Translations under genes and position numbers: made by a program
Assembly (NCBI GenBank): GCA_003650505.1
Contig: QMQL01000012.1
Location: 1 to 11,477, forward strand
Direction of reading: 5' to 3'
Origin: Candidatus Acetothermia bacterium
Lineage (GTDB): Bacteria; Bipolaricaulota; Bipolaricaulia; UBA7950; UBA9294
DNA: 11,477 nucleotides
The notes under the pieces: generated by a model
Told to the model about the DNA's origin: nothing
Databases searched by the model: none
The model's input: only the letters and a program-made list of their open reading frames with translations
In this document: piece by piece, positions 1 through 6,579 of the stretch
Numbering within the stretch: position 1 is the stretch's first letter
Layout of the letters: each line of letters starts with the position of its first letter

Positions 1-141
1 GAGGGAAACGAGGGTACAGGGTCTCCAGCGAACGGAGACGGATGGCCGATCGGAGGCGGCGACTTGAACCGCTAGCGGCTCCTCTGATACGCTCCTTCCC
101 CAGCATGGCGATTCGATCCGGCAATCGGGGAGGGGAAAGGG
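1..141. other. Leader region upstream of the MscS gene, no clear gene
   Basis: No gene is recognised here. One plus frame is open from base 1 to a TAG at 73-75 and could be the tail of an upstream gene, but its 24 residues are Gly/Pro-rich and match nothing I know. The region holds a short inverted repeat (GTCTCC at 21-26, GGAGAC at 34-39) and a perfect 10-bp palindrome CCGCTAGCGG at 69-78. A weak promoter-like pair is TTGAAC (64-69) and GATACG (86-91), 16 bases apart. The palindrome begins at the last base of TTGAAC and fills the start of that spacer. The end of the region is the purine-rich ribosome site of the channel gene. Confidence 0.4.
127..135 (+). promoter_or_regulatory. Ribosome binding site of the MscS gene, possibly maskable
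   Basis: GGGGAGGGG lies 6 bases before the ATG. The pyrimidine run at 93-101 (TCCTTCCCC) could pair with it over about nine positions, two of them G-U, leaving a 25-base loop that would hide the site. The ribosome site is clear; the masking stem is inference. Confidence 0.6.
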
Positions 142-1200
142 ATGACGATCCTTAAATCGATGTTCTATGGGAACGCTGTCTGGCGCTGGCTCCTATCCGC
201 CGGCGTTATCGTCGGTGTATGGTTCGCCCTCCATGTCCTCCTCCGGATCCTGATCAACCGGCTCCGGGGATTCGTCGCCCACACCCCGGGCCGGCTCGAT
301 GACCTCCTCGTCGACCTCCTCGAGAAGACGCGTTTCCTGTTCATCCTCGTCCTCGCCCTGTACGCCGGCTCCCTCGTCCTCTCCCTCCCTGTCACGGCGA
401 GGACCGCCCTTCGGACCCTGTTCATCATCGCCCTCCTCCTTCAGGCCGGCTACTGGGGGAACGGGCTCGTCGCCTTCTTCACCTCCCGGTTCGTCAAAAG
501 GAAGCTGAAGGAGGACGCGGCGGTGGCGACCTCGCTCTCCGCCCTCGGATTCATCGCCAAGTTCGTGATCTGGGCGATCGTCGTCCTCATCGCGCTCGAC
601 AACATGGGGATCGACATCACCGCCCTGATCGCCGGCCTCGGAATCGGGGGGATCGCGATCGCCCTCGCCGTCCAGAACATACTGAGCGACCTGTTCGCCT
701 CCCTCTCGATCATCGTGGATAAGCCGTTCGTCATCGGGGACTTCATCGTCATCGGCGACCTGAGGGGGACGGTGGAGCGGATCGGGTTGAAGACGACGCG
801 GATTCGGAGCCTTTCGGGCGAGCAGATCGTCTTCTCGAACAGCGATCTCCTCTCAAGCCGGGTCCGCAACTACAAGCGGATGTACGAACGGCGGATCTCG
901 TTCTCGATCGGCGTCACCTACGACACCAACCCCGAGCTGCTCGAGCGGATTCCGAAGATGATCGAGAAGATCGTCTCCTCTCAACCGAAGGTCAGGTTCG
1001 ACCGATGCCATTTTAAATCGTTCGGCGATTTCGCCCTCATCTTCGAGACCGTTTACTATATGCTGGTCCCCGACTACAACGCATATATGGACACCCAACA
1101 GGCGATAAACCTCTCCATCGCCAGGGAGTTCGCGGAAGAGGGGATCGAGTTCGCATACCCGACCCAGACGATCTACCTCGCTAAGGGCGGCCCGTCATAG
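142..1200 (+). CDS. MscS-family small-conductance mechanosensitive channel
   Basis: Predicted inner-membrane channel of 352 residues that opens under membrane tension to release solutes during hypo-osmotic shock. Hydrophobic helices lie at about residues 14-37, 63-82, 90-113 and 135-152. The Gly/Ala-rich pore helix follows at about 159-180 (ITALIAGLGIGGIAIALAVQ) and leads into the conserved beta domain (KPFVIGDFIVIG, 194-205). The C-terminal alpha/beta domain ends in the typical motif AYPTQTIYL near 338-346. The ATG at 142 has a strong polypurine ribosome site (GGGGAGGGG, 127-135) 6 bases upstream. The gene appears monocistronic. Its TAG overlaps the TGA of the convergent DUF401 gene, a 6-base tail overlap. 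The family call is firm. Which MscS subtype, and whether it prefers ions or solutes, cannot be read from the sequence. Confidence 0.93.
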   Translation: MTILKSMFYGNAVWRWLLSAGVIVGVWFALHVLLRILINRLRGFVAHTPGRLDDLLVDLLEKTRFLFILVLALYAGSLVLSLPVTARTALRTLFIIALLLQAGYWGNGLVAFFTSRFVKRKLKEDAAVATSLSALGFIAKFVIWAIVVLIALDNMGIDITALIAGLGIGGIAIALAVQNILSDLFASLSIIVDKPFVIGDFIVIGDLRGTVERIGLKTTRIRSLSGEQIVFSNSDLLSSRVRNYKRMYERRISFSIGVTYDTNPELLERIPKMIEKIVSSQPKVRFDRCHFKSFGDFALIFETVYYMLVPDYNAYMDTQQAINLSIAREFAEEGIEFAYPTQTIYLAKGGPS

Positions 1201-2379
1201 GACGAACAGGCCGACGAGCGCCGAAGCGGCGAGGCCGATGAGGGCGGGGACGGCCATCCGCCTGCAGAACGCCCCGAGAGAGGTATCGAAGTACTCGAGC
1301 GAGACCGATACGCACGGATGGACCGGGGTCACGATGTAGCCGAGGAAGACGGCGAAGTAAGTGACCGCGAACCCGGCCGGGCTGATCGGGCCGTACGTCG
1401 TGACGAATATCGGGACGATTATCGATATCGGGGCCTGGATCCGGCCGGTGATCAGCCCGAGGATCGGGCCGATCAGCGTCATCAGTACGAGGGGAGGGAG
1501 GGTCATCTCCCCGATCCGCTCCGGGATACCCGATACCTTAAAGACGTTCAGGAATGCGAACATCGCAACGATGATCGCCGCGTACTTGAGCGGGCGCATC
1601 CTGACGAAGACCTTCCCTAGCCGCCTCGGATGGAAACGCCCGAGGCTCATCCCGAGGACCAGGCTCGCCGTCACGCCGAGGGCGGTCCCGATCTCGGAAT
1701 AGGGGAGGCGGACCGTACCCTTCAGCGTGACATCGAGGATCGGCGCTATCAGGATGACGATGAGAGGTAGGGCAAACCCGGCGAGCGAGAACGGCGGGGA
1801 GACATCCGGTTCCGGCTTAACCCGGCGGAGGATGAAGAGATAGCCGAGGAGGAGCGAGAGCCCGAACGGGATCATCATGTAAGGGATGACGGTGTAGACG
1901 TCGAAGTGGGCGATCTTGGCAGAAGCGATCAGGGAAGGTCCGAGGGGATAGACGAGGAGGAGGACGTGCCGGAACCAGACGTTGGCGGCCGCCTTCAGCT
2001 CGAGCGGGGCGTTGCGGGCCCGCCGCTCGATCACCGGAGCGGAGAGGAGGGCCCCGCCCGGCATCGGGAGCATCCCTAGGAGAGCCGGGGAGAGGGCGAG
2101 GAACGGCCGAAGGCCGATCTTCAGGTTGGAGACGAGGCGATCCATCTCCCCCGTCGCTTCCATAACCCCGCCGATCATCGGGATCACCCCGACGATGAAC
2201 GAAAGGAGGAGGACGCTCGGGTCGGAGAGCGTCTTCCATAACACCTCGAGGAACGAGGCCGGGCTGAGGGTGAATCCGGCGAGGATCAGTCCGGCGATCG
2301 CCATCGAAAGAGCGAGATCGCGGCGGGAGACGACGAGGAGCGCCGCCAGGGACAGCCCGAACCCGATCCAAAGGATCAT
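1195..2379 (-). CDS. DUF401-family integral membrane protein (putative transporter)
   Basis: A 394-residue polytopic membrane protein with about ten hydrophobic segments, matching the DUF401 family of thermophilic archaea and bacteria, which is related to the GntP/ion-transporter group. Visible family-type signatures are GMLPMPGGALLSAP (102-115), NVWFRHVLLLVYPLGPS (133-149) and GYIVTPVHPCVSVSLEYF (347-364). The repeated Pro-Gly and His motifs in mid-membrane positions look like substrate or ion sites. The frame stays open 56 codons further upstream, but that extension is Arg/Ser-rich and crosses the intergenic dyad. The ATG at 2379 is preceded by AGAGGGGGGAAAG and starts directly with a hydrophobic helix, so I chose it. 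The gene diverges from the tandem-repeat protein at 2472. The substrate is unknown; a carboxylate or cation is only a guess from the superfamily. Confidence 0.85.
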   Translation of the reverse strand: MILWIGFGLSLAALLVVSRRDLALSMAIAGLILAGFTLSPASFLEVLWKTLSDPSVLLLSFIVGVIPMIGGVMEATGEMDRLVSNLKIGLRPFLALSPALLGMLPMPGGALLSAPVIERRARNAPLELKAAANVWFRHVLLLVYPLGPSLIASAKIAHFDVYTVIPYMMIPFGLSLLLGYLFILRRVKPEPDVSPPFSLAGFALPLIVILIAPILDVTLKGTVRLPYSEIGTALGVTASLVLGMSLGRFHPRRLGKVFVRMRPLKYAAIIVAMFAFLNVFKVSGIPERIGEMTLPPLVLMTLIGPILGLITGRIQAPISIIVPIFVTTYGPISPAGFAVTYFAVFLGYIVTPVHPCVSVSLEYFDTSLGAFCRRMAVPALIGLAASALVGLFVL

Positions 2380-2412
2380 CTTTCCCCCCTCTGGACAGCC
2401 ACGTACCGTTTC

Positions 2413-2445
2413 GGGGAAGATTACCCGATCCGCCCCATCTTCCCC
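2413..2445. promoter_or_regulatory. 33-bp perfect-arm dyad in a divergent promoter region (putative operator)
   Basis: GGGGAAGAT (2413-2421) and ATCTTCCCC (2437-2445) are perfect 9-bp inverted arms separated by 15 bases. They lie in the 92-base gap between the DUF401 gene and the tandem-repeat protein gene. Arm starts are 24 bases apart, a bit over two helical turns, which suits a dimeric DNA-binding protein. A weak minus-strand -10-like TAATCT (2423-2418) overlaps the left arm. A terminator is unlikely because it sits between two gene starts and lacks a T tract. The operator role is inference. Confidence 0.5.
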
Positions 2446-2471
2446 AGGACGGACATAGGAGGACCCGACCG

Positions 2472-2852
2472 ATGAAGATCGAGGAAGGACTGCGAGGGAG
2501 GCTGATCGACGGGAAACTCCCGTGCGCCGCCGCGTTCGAGCTGGCAACAGAGCTCGGGATCGCCCCGATCCAGGTTCGCGAAAAGGCGGACAACGAAGGG
2601 ATCCACATCTCCCGCTGTCAGCTCGGTCTGTTCGGGTTCGAGGAGTTCGGGGAGAGGCGGAGCGCCTGCCCGTTGGCGAAGGTCCCGAAGAGGATCGAGG
2701 AGAAGATGAAAGCCGGGCTCGTGAACGGGAGCCTCCCGTGCGTCAAGGCATGGCGGATCGCTCGTGAAGAGGGGATAGCCAAGTTCCTCGTCGGCTCCGC
2801 GGCCGAGACCCTCTCCCTGAGGATCGGTCCGTGCCAGCTCGGCTGTTTCTGA
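2472..2852 (+). CDS. Unrecognised protein with two tandem CQLG repeats
   Basis: A 126-residue soluble protein that I cannot assign to a named family. It consists almost entirely of two gapless 52-residue repeats, residues 3-54 and 75-126, identical at 22 positions by my hand alignment. The shared pattern is I-E-E, then G-x-L-P-C, A-x-x-x-A-x-E-x-G-I-A, V, A, I, and C-Q-L-G-x-F at the end. Cysteines occur at the same place in each repeat (18/49 and 90/121), with extras at 66 and 125. Short helices followed by an I-x-I strand and a CQLG turn are compatible with a small winged-helix-like or Cys-ligand fold, but this is inference. The ATG at 2472 has an upstream AGGAGGA. The gene diverges from DUF401, so it could regulate or serve that transporter. 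It ends 8 bases before the end of rnhA. Confidence 0.82.
   Translation: MKIEEGLRGRLIDGKLPCAAAFELATELGIAPIQVREKADNEGIHISRCQLGLFGFEEFGERRSACPLAKVPKRIEEKMKAGLVNGSLPCVKAWRIAREEGIAKFLVGSAAETLSLRIGPCQLGCF
2478..2849 (+). repeat. Internal protein-level tandem duplication (two 156-bp units)
   Basis: Unit 1 spans 2478-2633 and unit 2 spans 2694-2849, joined by a 60-bp linker. The encoded 52-residue units align without gaps with 22 identities, while the DNA has diverged, so the duplication is old and not a recent slippage product. Confidence 0.85.
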
Positions 2853-2860
2853 ACCCGGAG

Positions 2861-3301
2861 CTAACCGCTCGGGATGGCGCTCCGGGCGAGCTCGTCGGCC
2901 CGCTCGTTCTCCGGATCCCCGGCGTGCCCGGCCACCCAATGGAAGGTGACACGGTGGATGGAGGCGAGCCGGTCGAGTTCCCGCCACAGATCCGCGTTCT
3001 TCACGGGAAGGAGGCGCTTTCCGACCCGCCTCTTCCACCCGTTCAACTTCCAGGACGCGATCCAGGCCGTGATCCCGTTCTTCAGGTAGGCGGAATCGGT
3101 GTAGAGGTCGACCTTACACGGGGTCTTCAGCCGCCGGAGGGCCTCGATCGCAGCGGTCAGCTCCATCCGGTTGTTCGTCGTCCGGGCCTCCCCGCCGGAG
3201 ATCTCCTTGCGGAGCGAATCGTTTATCAGGACCGCTCCCCACCCGCCCGGGCCGGGATTCCCGCTGCAAGCTCCATCCGTATAGATCCGAACGGTATGCA
3301 C
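2861..3301 (-). CDS. rnhA: Ribonuclease HI
   Basis: Endonuclease that cuts the RNA strand of RNA-DNA hybrids, removing primers and R-loops. The 146-residue length is normal for the family. It opens with the classic YTDGACSGNPGPGGWG motif. The four metal-binding acidic residues are present as D9, E47 (RMELTA), D69 (YTDSAY) and D136 (NERAD), and the catalytic-loop His is H126 in HWVAGHAGDPENERAD. A basic handle-like segment (WKLNGWKRRVGKR, 84-96) is retained, as in Escherichia coli type HI enzymes. The start is GTG at 3301, because the next residues are the first beta strand. No Shine-Dalgarno sequence precedes it, and a promoter-like pair lies very close upstream, so the mRNA may be nearly leaderless. 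It converges on the tandem-repeat gene and diverges from holA. Confidence 0.97.
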   Translation of the reverse strand: MHTVRIYTDGACSGNPGPGGWGAVLINDSLRKEISGGEARTTNNRMELTAAIEALRRLKTPCKVDLYTDSAYLKNGITAWIASWKLNGWKRRVGKRLLPVKNADLWRELDRLASIHRVTFHWVAGHAGDPENERADELARSAIPSG

Positions 3302-3311
3302 GATGCCGTTA

Positions 3312-3340
3312 GGTATAGCCCATCGCGGCTCGATTGTCGA
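3312..3340 (-). promoter_or_regulatory. Sigma-70-like promoter for rnhA
   Basis: On the minus strand TCGACA (3340-3335) matches the -35 consensus at 5 of 6 positions. TATACC (3317-3312) matches the -10 at 4 of 6, with a 17-base spacer. Transcription would start near 3305, only about 4 bases before the GTG, which explains the missing ribosome binding site. It is predicted by eye only. Confidence 0.5.
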
Positions 3341-3387
3341 GCGTTGCCCTGAGAAAACCGAGCGGCTACCATCGAATGGAGGGAGGC

Positions 3388-4341
3388 ATGGACGAACCCC
3401 AGATCATCCTGTTCATTGGCGATCCGTACCGTTGCGATAGGGCTCTAGCGAAGCGGGAGGAGGAGATCTTCTCCGGTACGGCAGGGGGCGAACGCCGCAC
3501 GGTATACGCCGATGAAGCCGACCCCTCCTCCCTCGGGGTCGATCTCCGCTCGAGTTCCCTGTTCAGCTCGAGGAGGCACTTCGTCATCAGGGGGATCGAA
3601 CGGGCGCAGGCCGAGGCCGCCCTCGCCGCCGCCATCACCCGGGAGATTTCGGATGGGACGTTCGTCAGCCTGATCGCAACCGAACTGAAGGGGAAGAGCC
3701 CCATCCTGAAGGCATGCAGGAAGCGGGGGGCTGTCGTCTCCCTCCCCGCCCCGCGCGGCCGTGGTATGACCAGAGCGGCGGCCGGGATCCTCGCCGAACG
3801 CGGGCTGGAGGTGGAGGAGGAGTCGATCGACGTCCTCTTGAATCGGACCGGAGGGAGACTGATCGCCCTCGCCCGCGAGGCGGAGAAGCTCCGTTCGTTC
3901 GCCCGGACCGGCGGGCTGACCGGGGAGGCGGTGGAGCGGCTCGCATTCCCGAACGCGGAGCAGACCGTCTATCCGTTCTACGACCGCCTCGGAGAGGGGG
4001 ACCTGACAGGGGCGATCGCCGGCATCCGGGAATTGGATGAGGACCCCACCTTGATGCTGAGCGGAGCGATCCGGCACCTGACCCGGTTGGCGATGATCCG
4101 GCTCCTCCTCGATCGCAAGACCCCGGCAAAGAAGATCGGGGGGTTCGTCGGGCTCCCCGATTGGCTGGCACGGAGGCTGATCGCTCAGGCGAAGCTCCAC
4201 GGGATCGATCGGCTAATCTCGCTCCTCGATCTCGCGGTCGGGCTCGACCTCGAAGTCAAGGCCGGGAGGATCCCGGCGTTCGATGCCCTGCTCAAGCTCG
4301 TGTTCGCCGCTACTTCCCCTCAGCGACCCGGACGGGGATGA
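3388..4341 (+). CDS. holA: DNA polymerase III, delta subunit
   Basis: The delta subunit is the clamp-loader arm that opens the beta sliding clamp; it belongs to the AAA+-like fold family but lacks ATP-binding motifs. The 317-residue length is typical. The N-terminus IILFIGDPYRCDRALAKREE (6-25) corresponds to the family's degenerate nucleotide-fold start. LNRTGGRLIALAREAEKL (151-168) is the conserved lid-region helix. NAEQTVYPFYDRLGEGD (189-205) leads into the helical collar domain, which runs to about residue 305. The frame is open back to 3334, but I chose the ATG at 3388 because GGAGG sits 5 bases upstream and the protein then begins directly at the fold. An ATG at 3376 is a weaker alternative. 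The last 32 bases overlap the end of secD on the other strand, so the HolA tail (SPQRPGRG) is antisense to the SecD C-terminus. Confidence 0.9.
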   Translation: MDEPQIILFIGDPYRCDRALAKREEEIFSGTAGGERRTVYADEADPSSLGVDLRSSSLFSSRRHFVIRGIERAQAEAALAAAITREISDGTFVSLIATELKGKSPILKACRKRGAVVSLPAPRGRGMTRAAAGILAERGLEVEEESIDVLLNRTGGRLIALAREAEKLRSFARTGGLTGEAVERLAFPNAEQTVYPFYDRLGEGDLTGAIAGIRELDEDPTLMLSGAIRHLTRLAMIRLLLDRKTPAKKIGGFVGLPDWLARRLIAQAKLHGIDRLISLLDLAVGLDLEVKAGRIPAFDALLKLVFAATSPQRPGRG

Positions 4342-5680
4342 AGTTGGCGAACCCGGCCTTCTCCATCAACAGCCGGCTTGCGATCAGGGCGCAGAACAGG
4401 CTTCCGACCACGCCGATCCCGAGGGTTATCGCGAACCCCCTGATCGGTCCGGTCCCGAGGAGAAGGAGGATCACGGCCGTCAAAAGGGTCGTCAGGTTCG
4501 CGTCGAGGAGGGTCGACAGCGACTTTTCAAACCCCGATCTCACCGCAGCGAGCGGGGATTTCCCCTGGCGGCGCTCCTCCTTGACCCGCTCGAAGATGAT
4601 CACGTTGGCGTCGACCGTCATGCCGATCGTCAGGATGATCCCCGCGATCCCGGGGAGGGTGAGGACCGCCCGGAATAGGACAAGTGCACCGAAGATGATC
4701 AGCATGTTCAGCACGAGGGCGAGGTTCGCCACCGCACCGAGGACGCGGTAGAGGACCATCATATAGATGAGGATCACGATGAACCCGATGACGATCGTCA
4801 TCATCCCGCGCCGGATCGAGTCGTTCCCGAGCGTCGGGCCGACGCTCTCCTCCTCCACGACCGTGACCGCGGTCGGGAGGGCACCGGCGCGGAGGGCGAT
4901 CGCCAGGATCTTCGCCTCGTTCGTGTCGAACCGGCCGGTGATCGTCGTCGAATCCTGCACCGCCCGCCACCCCTGTTGTGCCGCCTCCTTGATCGACTCG
5001 GTGATCCGGGGGGCGCTGTAGATCATGTTGTCGAGGACGATCGCCAGGAGATCGTTGACGTTCATCTGTCGCATGATCTTGGCGAACTGCTCCGCCCCCT
5101 CCTGCGTGAACGACAATGCAATGTACAGCTGGCCGATCGTCTGGAGGGACTGCGACGTCCTAACGACCGCGTTCGAAAGGGCGTTACCGGTGAGGAGGGG
5201 GTCTCTCTCCACGATGTAGGGTCTCCCATCCCGATCGTACAGGACCTCCTGATCGATCGACGTGGGGACCAGGTCATCGAGGGGGCTCGATCCTGCCTGT
5301 ATGACGCGGCGGAACTCGAGGAGGGCGGTCTGTCCGATCAGCCGGCGCGCCTCCTCAGGGTCGGCCGCTCCGGGGAGGTTGATCAGGATCCTCTCCCCGC
5401 CGAACCGGCGTATCTCGGCGTTGGCCAAGCCGTACTGGTCGATCCGGTTGCTCAGGATGGTGATCACCTGATCGATCGTCTTCGTCTGATCGGCCGGGGT
5501 CATGTCGGCGACCCCCTCCGCCTCGAGGACGAGCCGCACCCCTCCCTGTAGGTCGAGCCCGAGCTTCACCACCTTGTTCAACGGCCAGAACGGGTAAAGG
5601 AGGTAGAGGGCGACAACAGCGACGACGATGACGGTTCCGAATCGCAACCAATCGTTCCGGGTCATATTGCTCCGCGCCAT
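4310..5680 (-). CDS. secD: Protein translocase subunit SecD
   Basis: Membrane subunit of SecDF, an RND-type accessory that uses the proton or sodium gradient to pull secreted proteins through SecYEG. It has 456 residues, shorter than the roughly 615 of E. coli but usual for compact P1 versions. A first membrane helix (about 12-30) precedes LGLDLQGG (40-47). A large extracytoplasmic region follows, with LRAGALPTAV at 263-272. Five more helices lie at about 292-312, 316-336, 342-363, 395-410 and 413-435. TLPGIAGIILTIGMTVDANV (341-360) holds D357, the equivalent of the ion-coupling Asp of E. coli SecD, and FERVKEERRQGKS follows. The ATG at 5680 has GAGGT 7 bases upstream; M6 is an alternative. 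It is the last gene of the operon, 10 bases after yajC. No secF follows; holA converges and overlaps it. Confidence 0.96.
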   Translation of the reverse strand: MARSNMTRNDWLRFGTVIVVAVVALYLLYPFWPLNKVVKLGLDLQGGVRLVLEAEGVADMTPADQTKTIDQVITILSNRIDQYGLANAEIRRFGGERILINLPGAADPEEARRLIGQTALLEFRRVIQAGSSPLDDLVPTSIDQEVLYDRDGRPYIVERDPLLTGNALSNAVVRTSQSLQTIGQLYIALSFTQEGAEQFAKIMRQMNVNDLLAIVLDNMIYSAPRITESIKEAAQQGWRAVQDSTTITGRFDTNEAKILAIALRAGALPTAVTVVEEESVGPTLGNDSIRRGMMTIVIGFIVILIYMMVLYRVLGAVANLALVLNMLIIFGALVLFRAVLTLPGIAGIILTIGMTVDANVIIFERVKEERRQGKSPLAAVRSGFEKSLSTLLDANLTTLLTAVILLLLGTGPIRGFAITLGIGVVGSLFCALIASRLLMEKAGFANFIPVRVAEGK

Positions 5681-5690
5681 CGAAGTTACC

Positions 5691-6050
5691 TCACTTCTCC
5701 TGTTTTCTCACGATGCTCGACTTCGCCATCCGTAATTTCGCTCCATCCTCGAGGATCAACACGACGGAGGTGTCGCCGACCGATTCTATCTCACCGTAGA
5801 TCCCACCGGCCGTGATCACCTTGTCCCCCCGCTTCAGGCTTCCGACCAGCTGATTCATCTGCTGCTGACGCCGTCGTTGCGGCCGGATCAGCATGAAATA
5901 GAAGATGGCCCCGAAGACGAGGAGGAGGATTACGAGTGGCAGGAAATCGGTGGCCCCCGGCGTCTGCGTCTCCCCGGCCGTCTGTCCGTAGGCCGCTCCT
6001 CCGCCGAGGAGAACCAACCACCATATAGCACCAAGGAACAATCGACCCAT
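5691..6050 (-). CDS. yajC: Sec translocon accessory protein YajC
   Basis: Small membrane partner of SecDF in the holotranslocon. The 119-residue protein shows the family signature YFMLIRPQRRRQQQ (51-64), directly after the membrane helix DFLPLVILLLVFGAIF (35-50). Then comes the KOW/SH3-like segment GDKVITAGGIYGEI (75-88). The N-terminus carries an extra hydrophobic stretch (about 3-20) followed by AAYGQTAGE. That looks like a cleavable signal peptide or a second membrane segment, which the classic single-span YajC lacks. The frame is open 23 codons further up, but the ATG at 6050 is preceded by AAGGAGGGATAGG, so I start there. That ribosome site lies inside the last codons of the upstream gene, whose stop ends 1 base before this ATG. 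Translational coupling is therefore likely. Confidence 0.95.
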   Translation of the reverse strand: MGRLFLGAIWWLVLLGGGAAYGQTAGETQTPGATDFLPLVILLLVFGAIFYFMLIRPQRRRQQQMNQLVGSLKRGDKVITAGGIYGEIESVGDTSVVLILEDGAKLRMAKSSIVRKQEK

Positions 6051-6051
6051 C

Positions 6052-6579
6052 CTATCCCTCCTTGCTAGCGCGCATATGCCGATAGACCCCCAACGAGATA
6101 AAGAGGATCCCCACGGCACCGAAAGCGACCGCTACTATGACCTCTCCGCTTCTCTCAAATCCTCTCTTTATCGCTATTACACGCTCTAGAACATAGAAGA
6201 GGTCGGCCCAGATTATACAATATAGGCCGATCAAGGTCGACGTACGCCGCCTCCCCTCCGGCAAGCGGAGGCTCACCAGGTCGTATCCGACCGAGGCGAC
6301 CGGGATGGCCGTCCAAAGGTAGGAGAGGAGGGCCGTCCCCGGAACGAGCGATACGGCGAGGAGGAGGAGGAGGTGACCGGGATAGAGGGGAAGGACGTTC
6401 GCCACCGTCCCTCCCCGATCTGATCCCCACCTATTCCGGAAGATGAGGTAGGCCGAGTAGAGAACGGTCTCGACGGCGACGATGATCGCCGCGGTTTTCG
6501 GGAGGTCCCCTACGAAGAATATCAGGCCGAGGAGGACGAACAGGAGCGGTATAGACCAGATCGGAAGCTGTGGTCTCAT
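6052..6579 (-). CDS. Unrecognised multi-pass membrane protein
   Basis: A 175-residue hydrophobic protein that matches no family I know. Hydrophobic segments lie at about residues 9-24, 29-46, 68-78, 80-96, 114-134 and 147-166, giving five or six membrane spans. A basic loop (RLPEGRRRTST, 105-115) and a basic C-terminal tail (RHMRASKEG) are likely cytoplasmic. No catalytic or binding motif stands out; single Asp and Glu residues in WADLFYVLERV (124-134) are the only charged residues within a predicted span. The ATG at 6579 shares its A with the TGA of mgtE, and its stop lies 1 base before yajC, so it is translationally locked between a magnesium channel and a Sec component. This position suggests membrane biogenesis or transport, but no function should be assigned. 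Confidence 0.8.
   Translation of the reverse strand: MRPQLPIWSIPLLFVLLGLIFFVGDLPKTAAIIVAVETVLYSAYLIFRNRWGSDRGGTVANVLPLYPGHLLLLLAVSLVPGTALLSYLWTAIPVASVGYDLVSLRLPEGRRRTSTLIGLYCIIWADLFYVLERVIAIKRGFERSGEVIVAVAFGAVGILFISLGVYRHMRASKEG

Noticed and set aside
2379..2547. A longer DUF401 N-terminus starting at 2547
   Set aside because: The added 56 residues are not membrane-like and run through the dyad into the neighbouring gene; the ATG at 2379 has a good ribosome site.
2421..3038. A 205-codon minus-strand frame across the tandem-repeat gene and the end of rnhA
   Set aside because: It overlaps two supported genes and encodes a biased Arg/Pro/Glu sequence with no recognisable fold.
3445..4200. A 251-codon minus-strand frame inside holA
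   Set aside because: It is Pro/Arg/Glu-rich with no domain, opposite a well-supported gene, and is an effect of GC-rich third positions.
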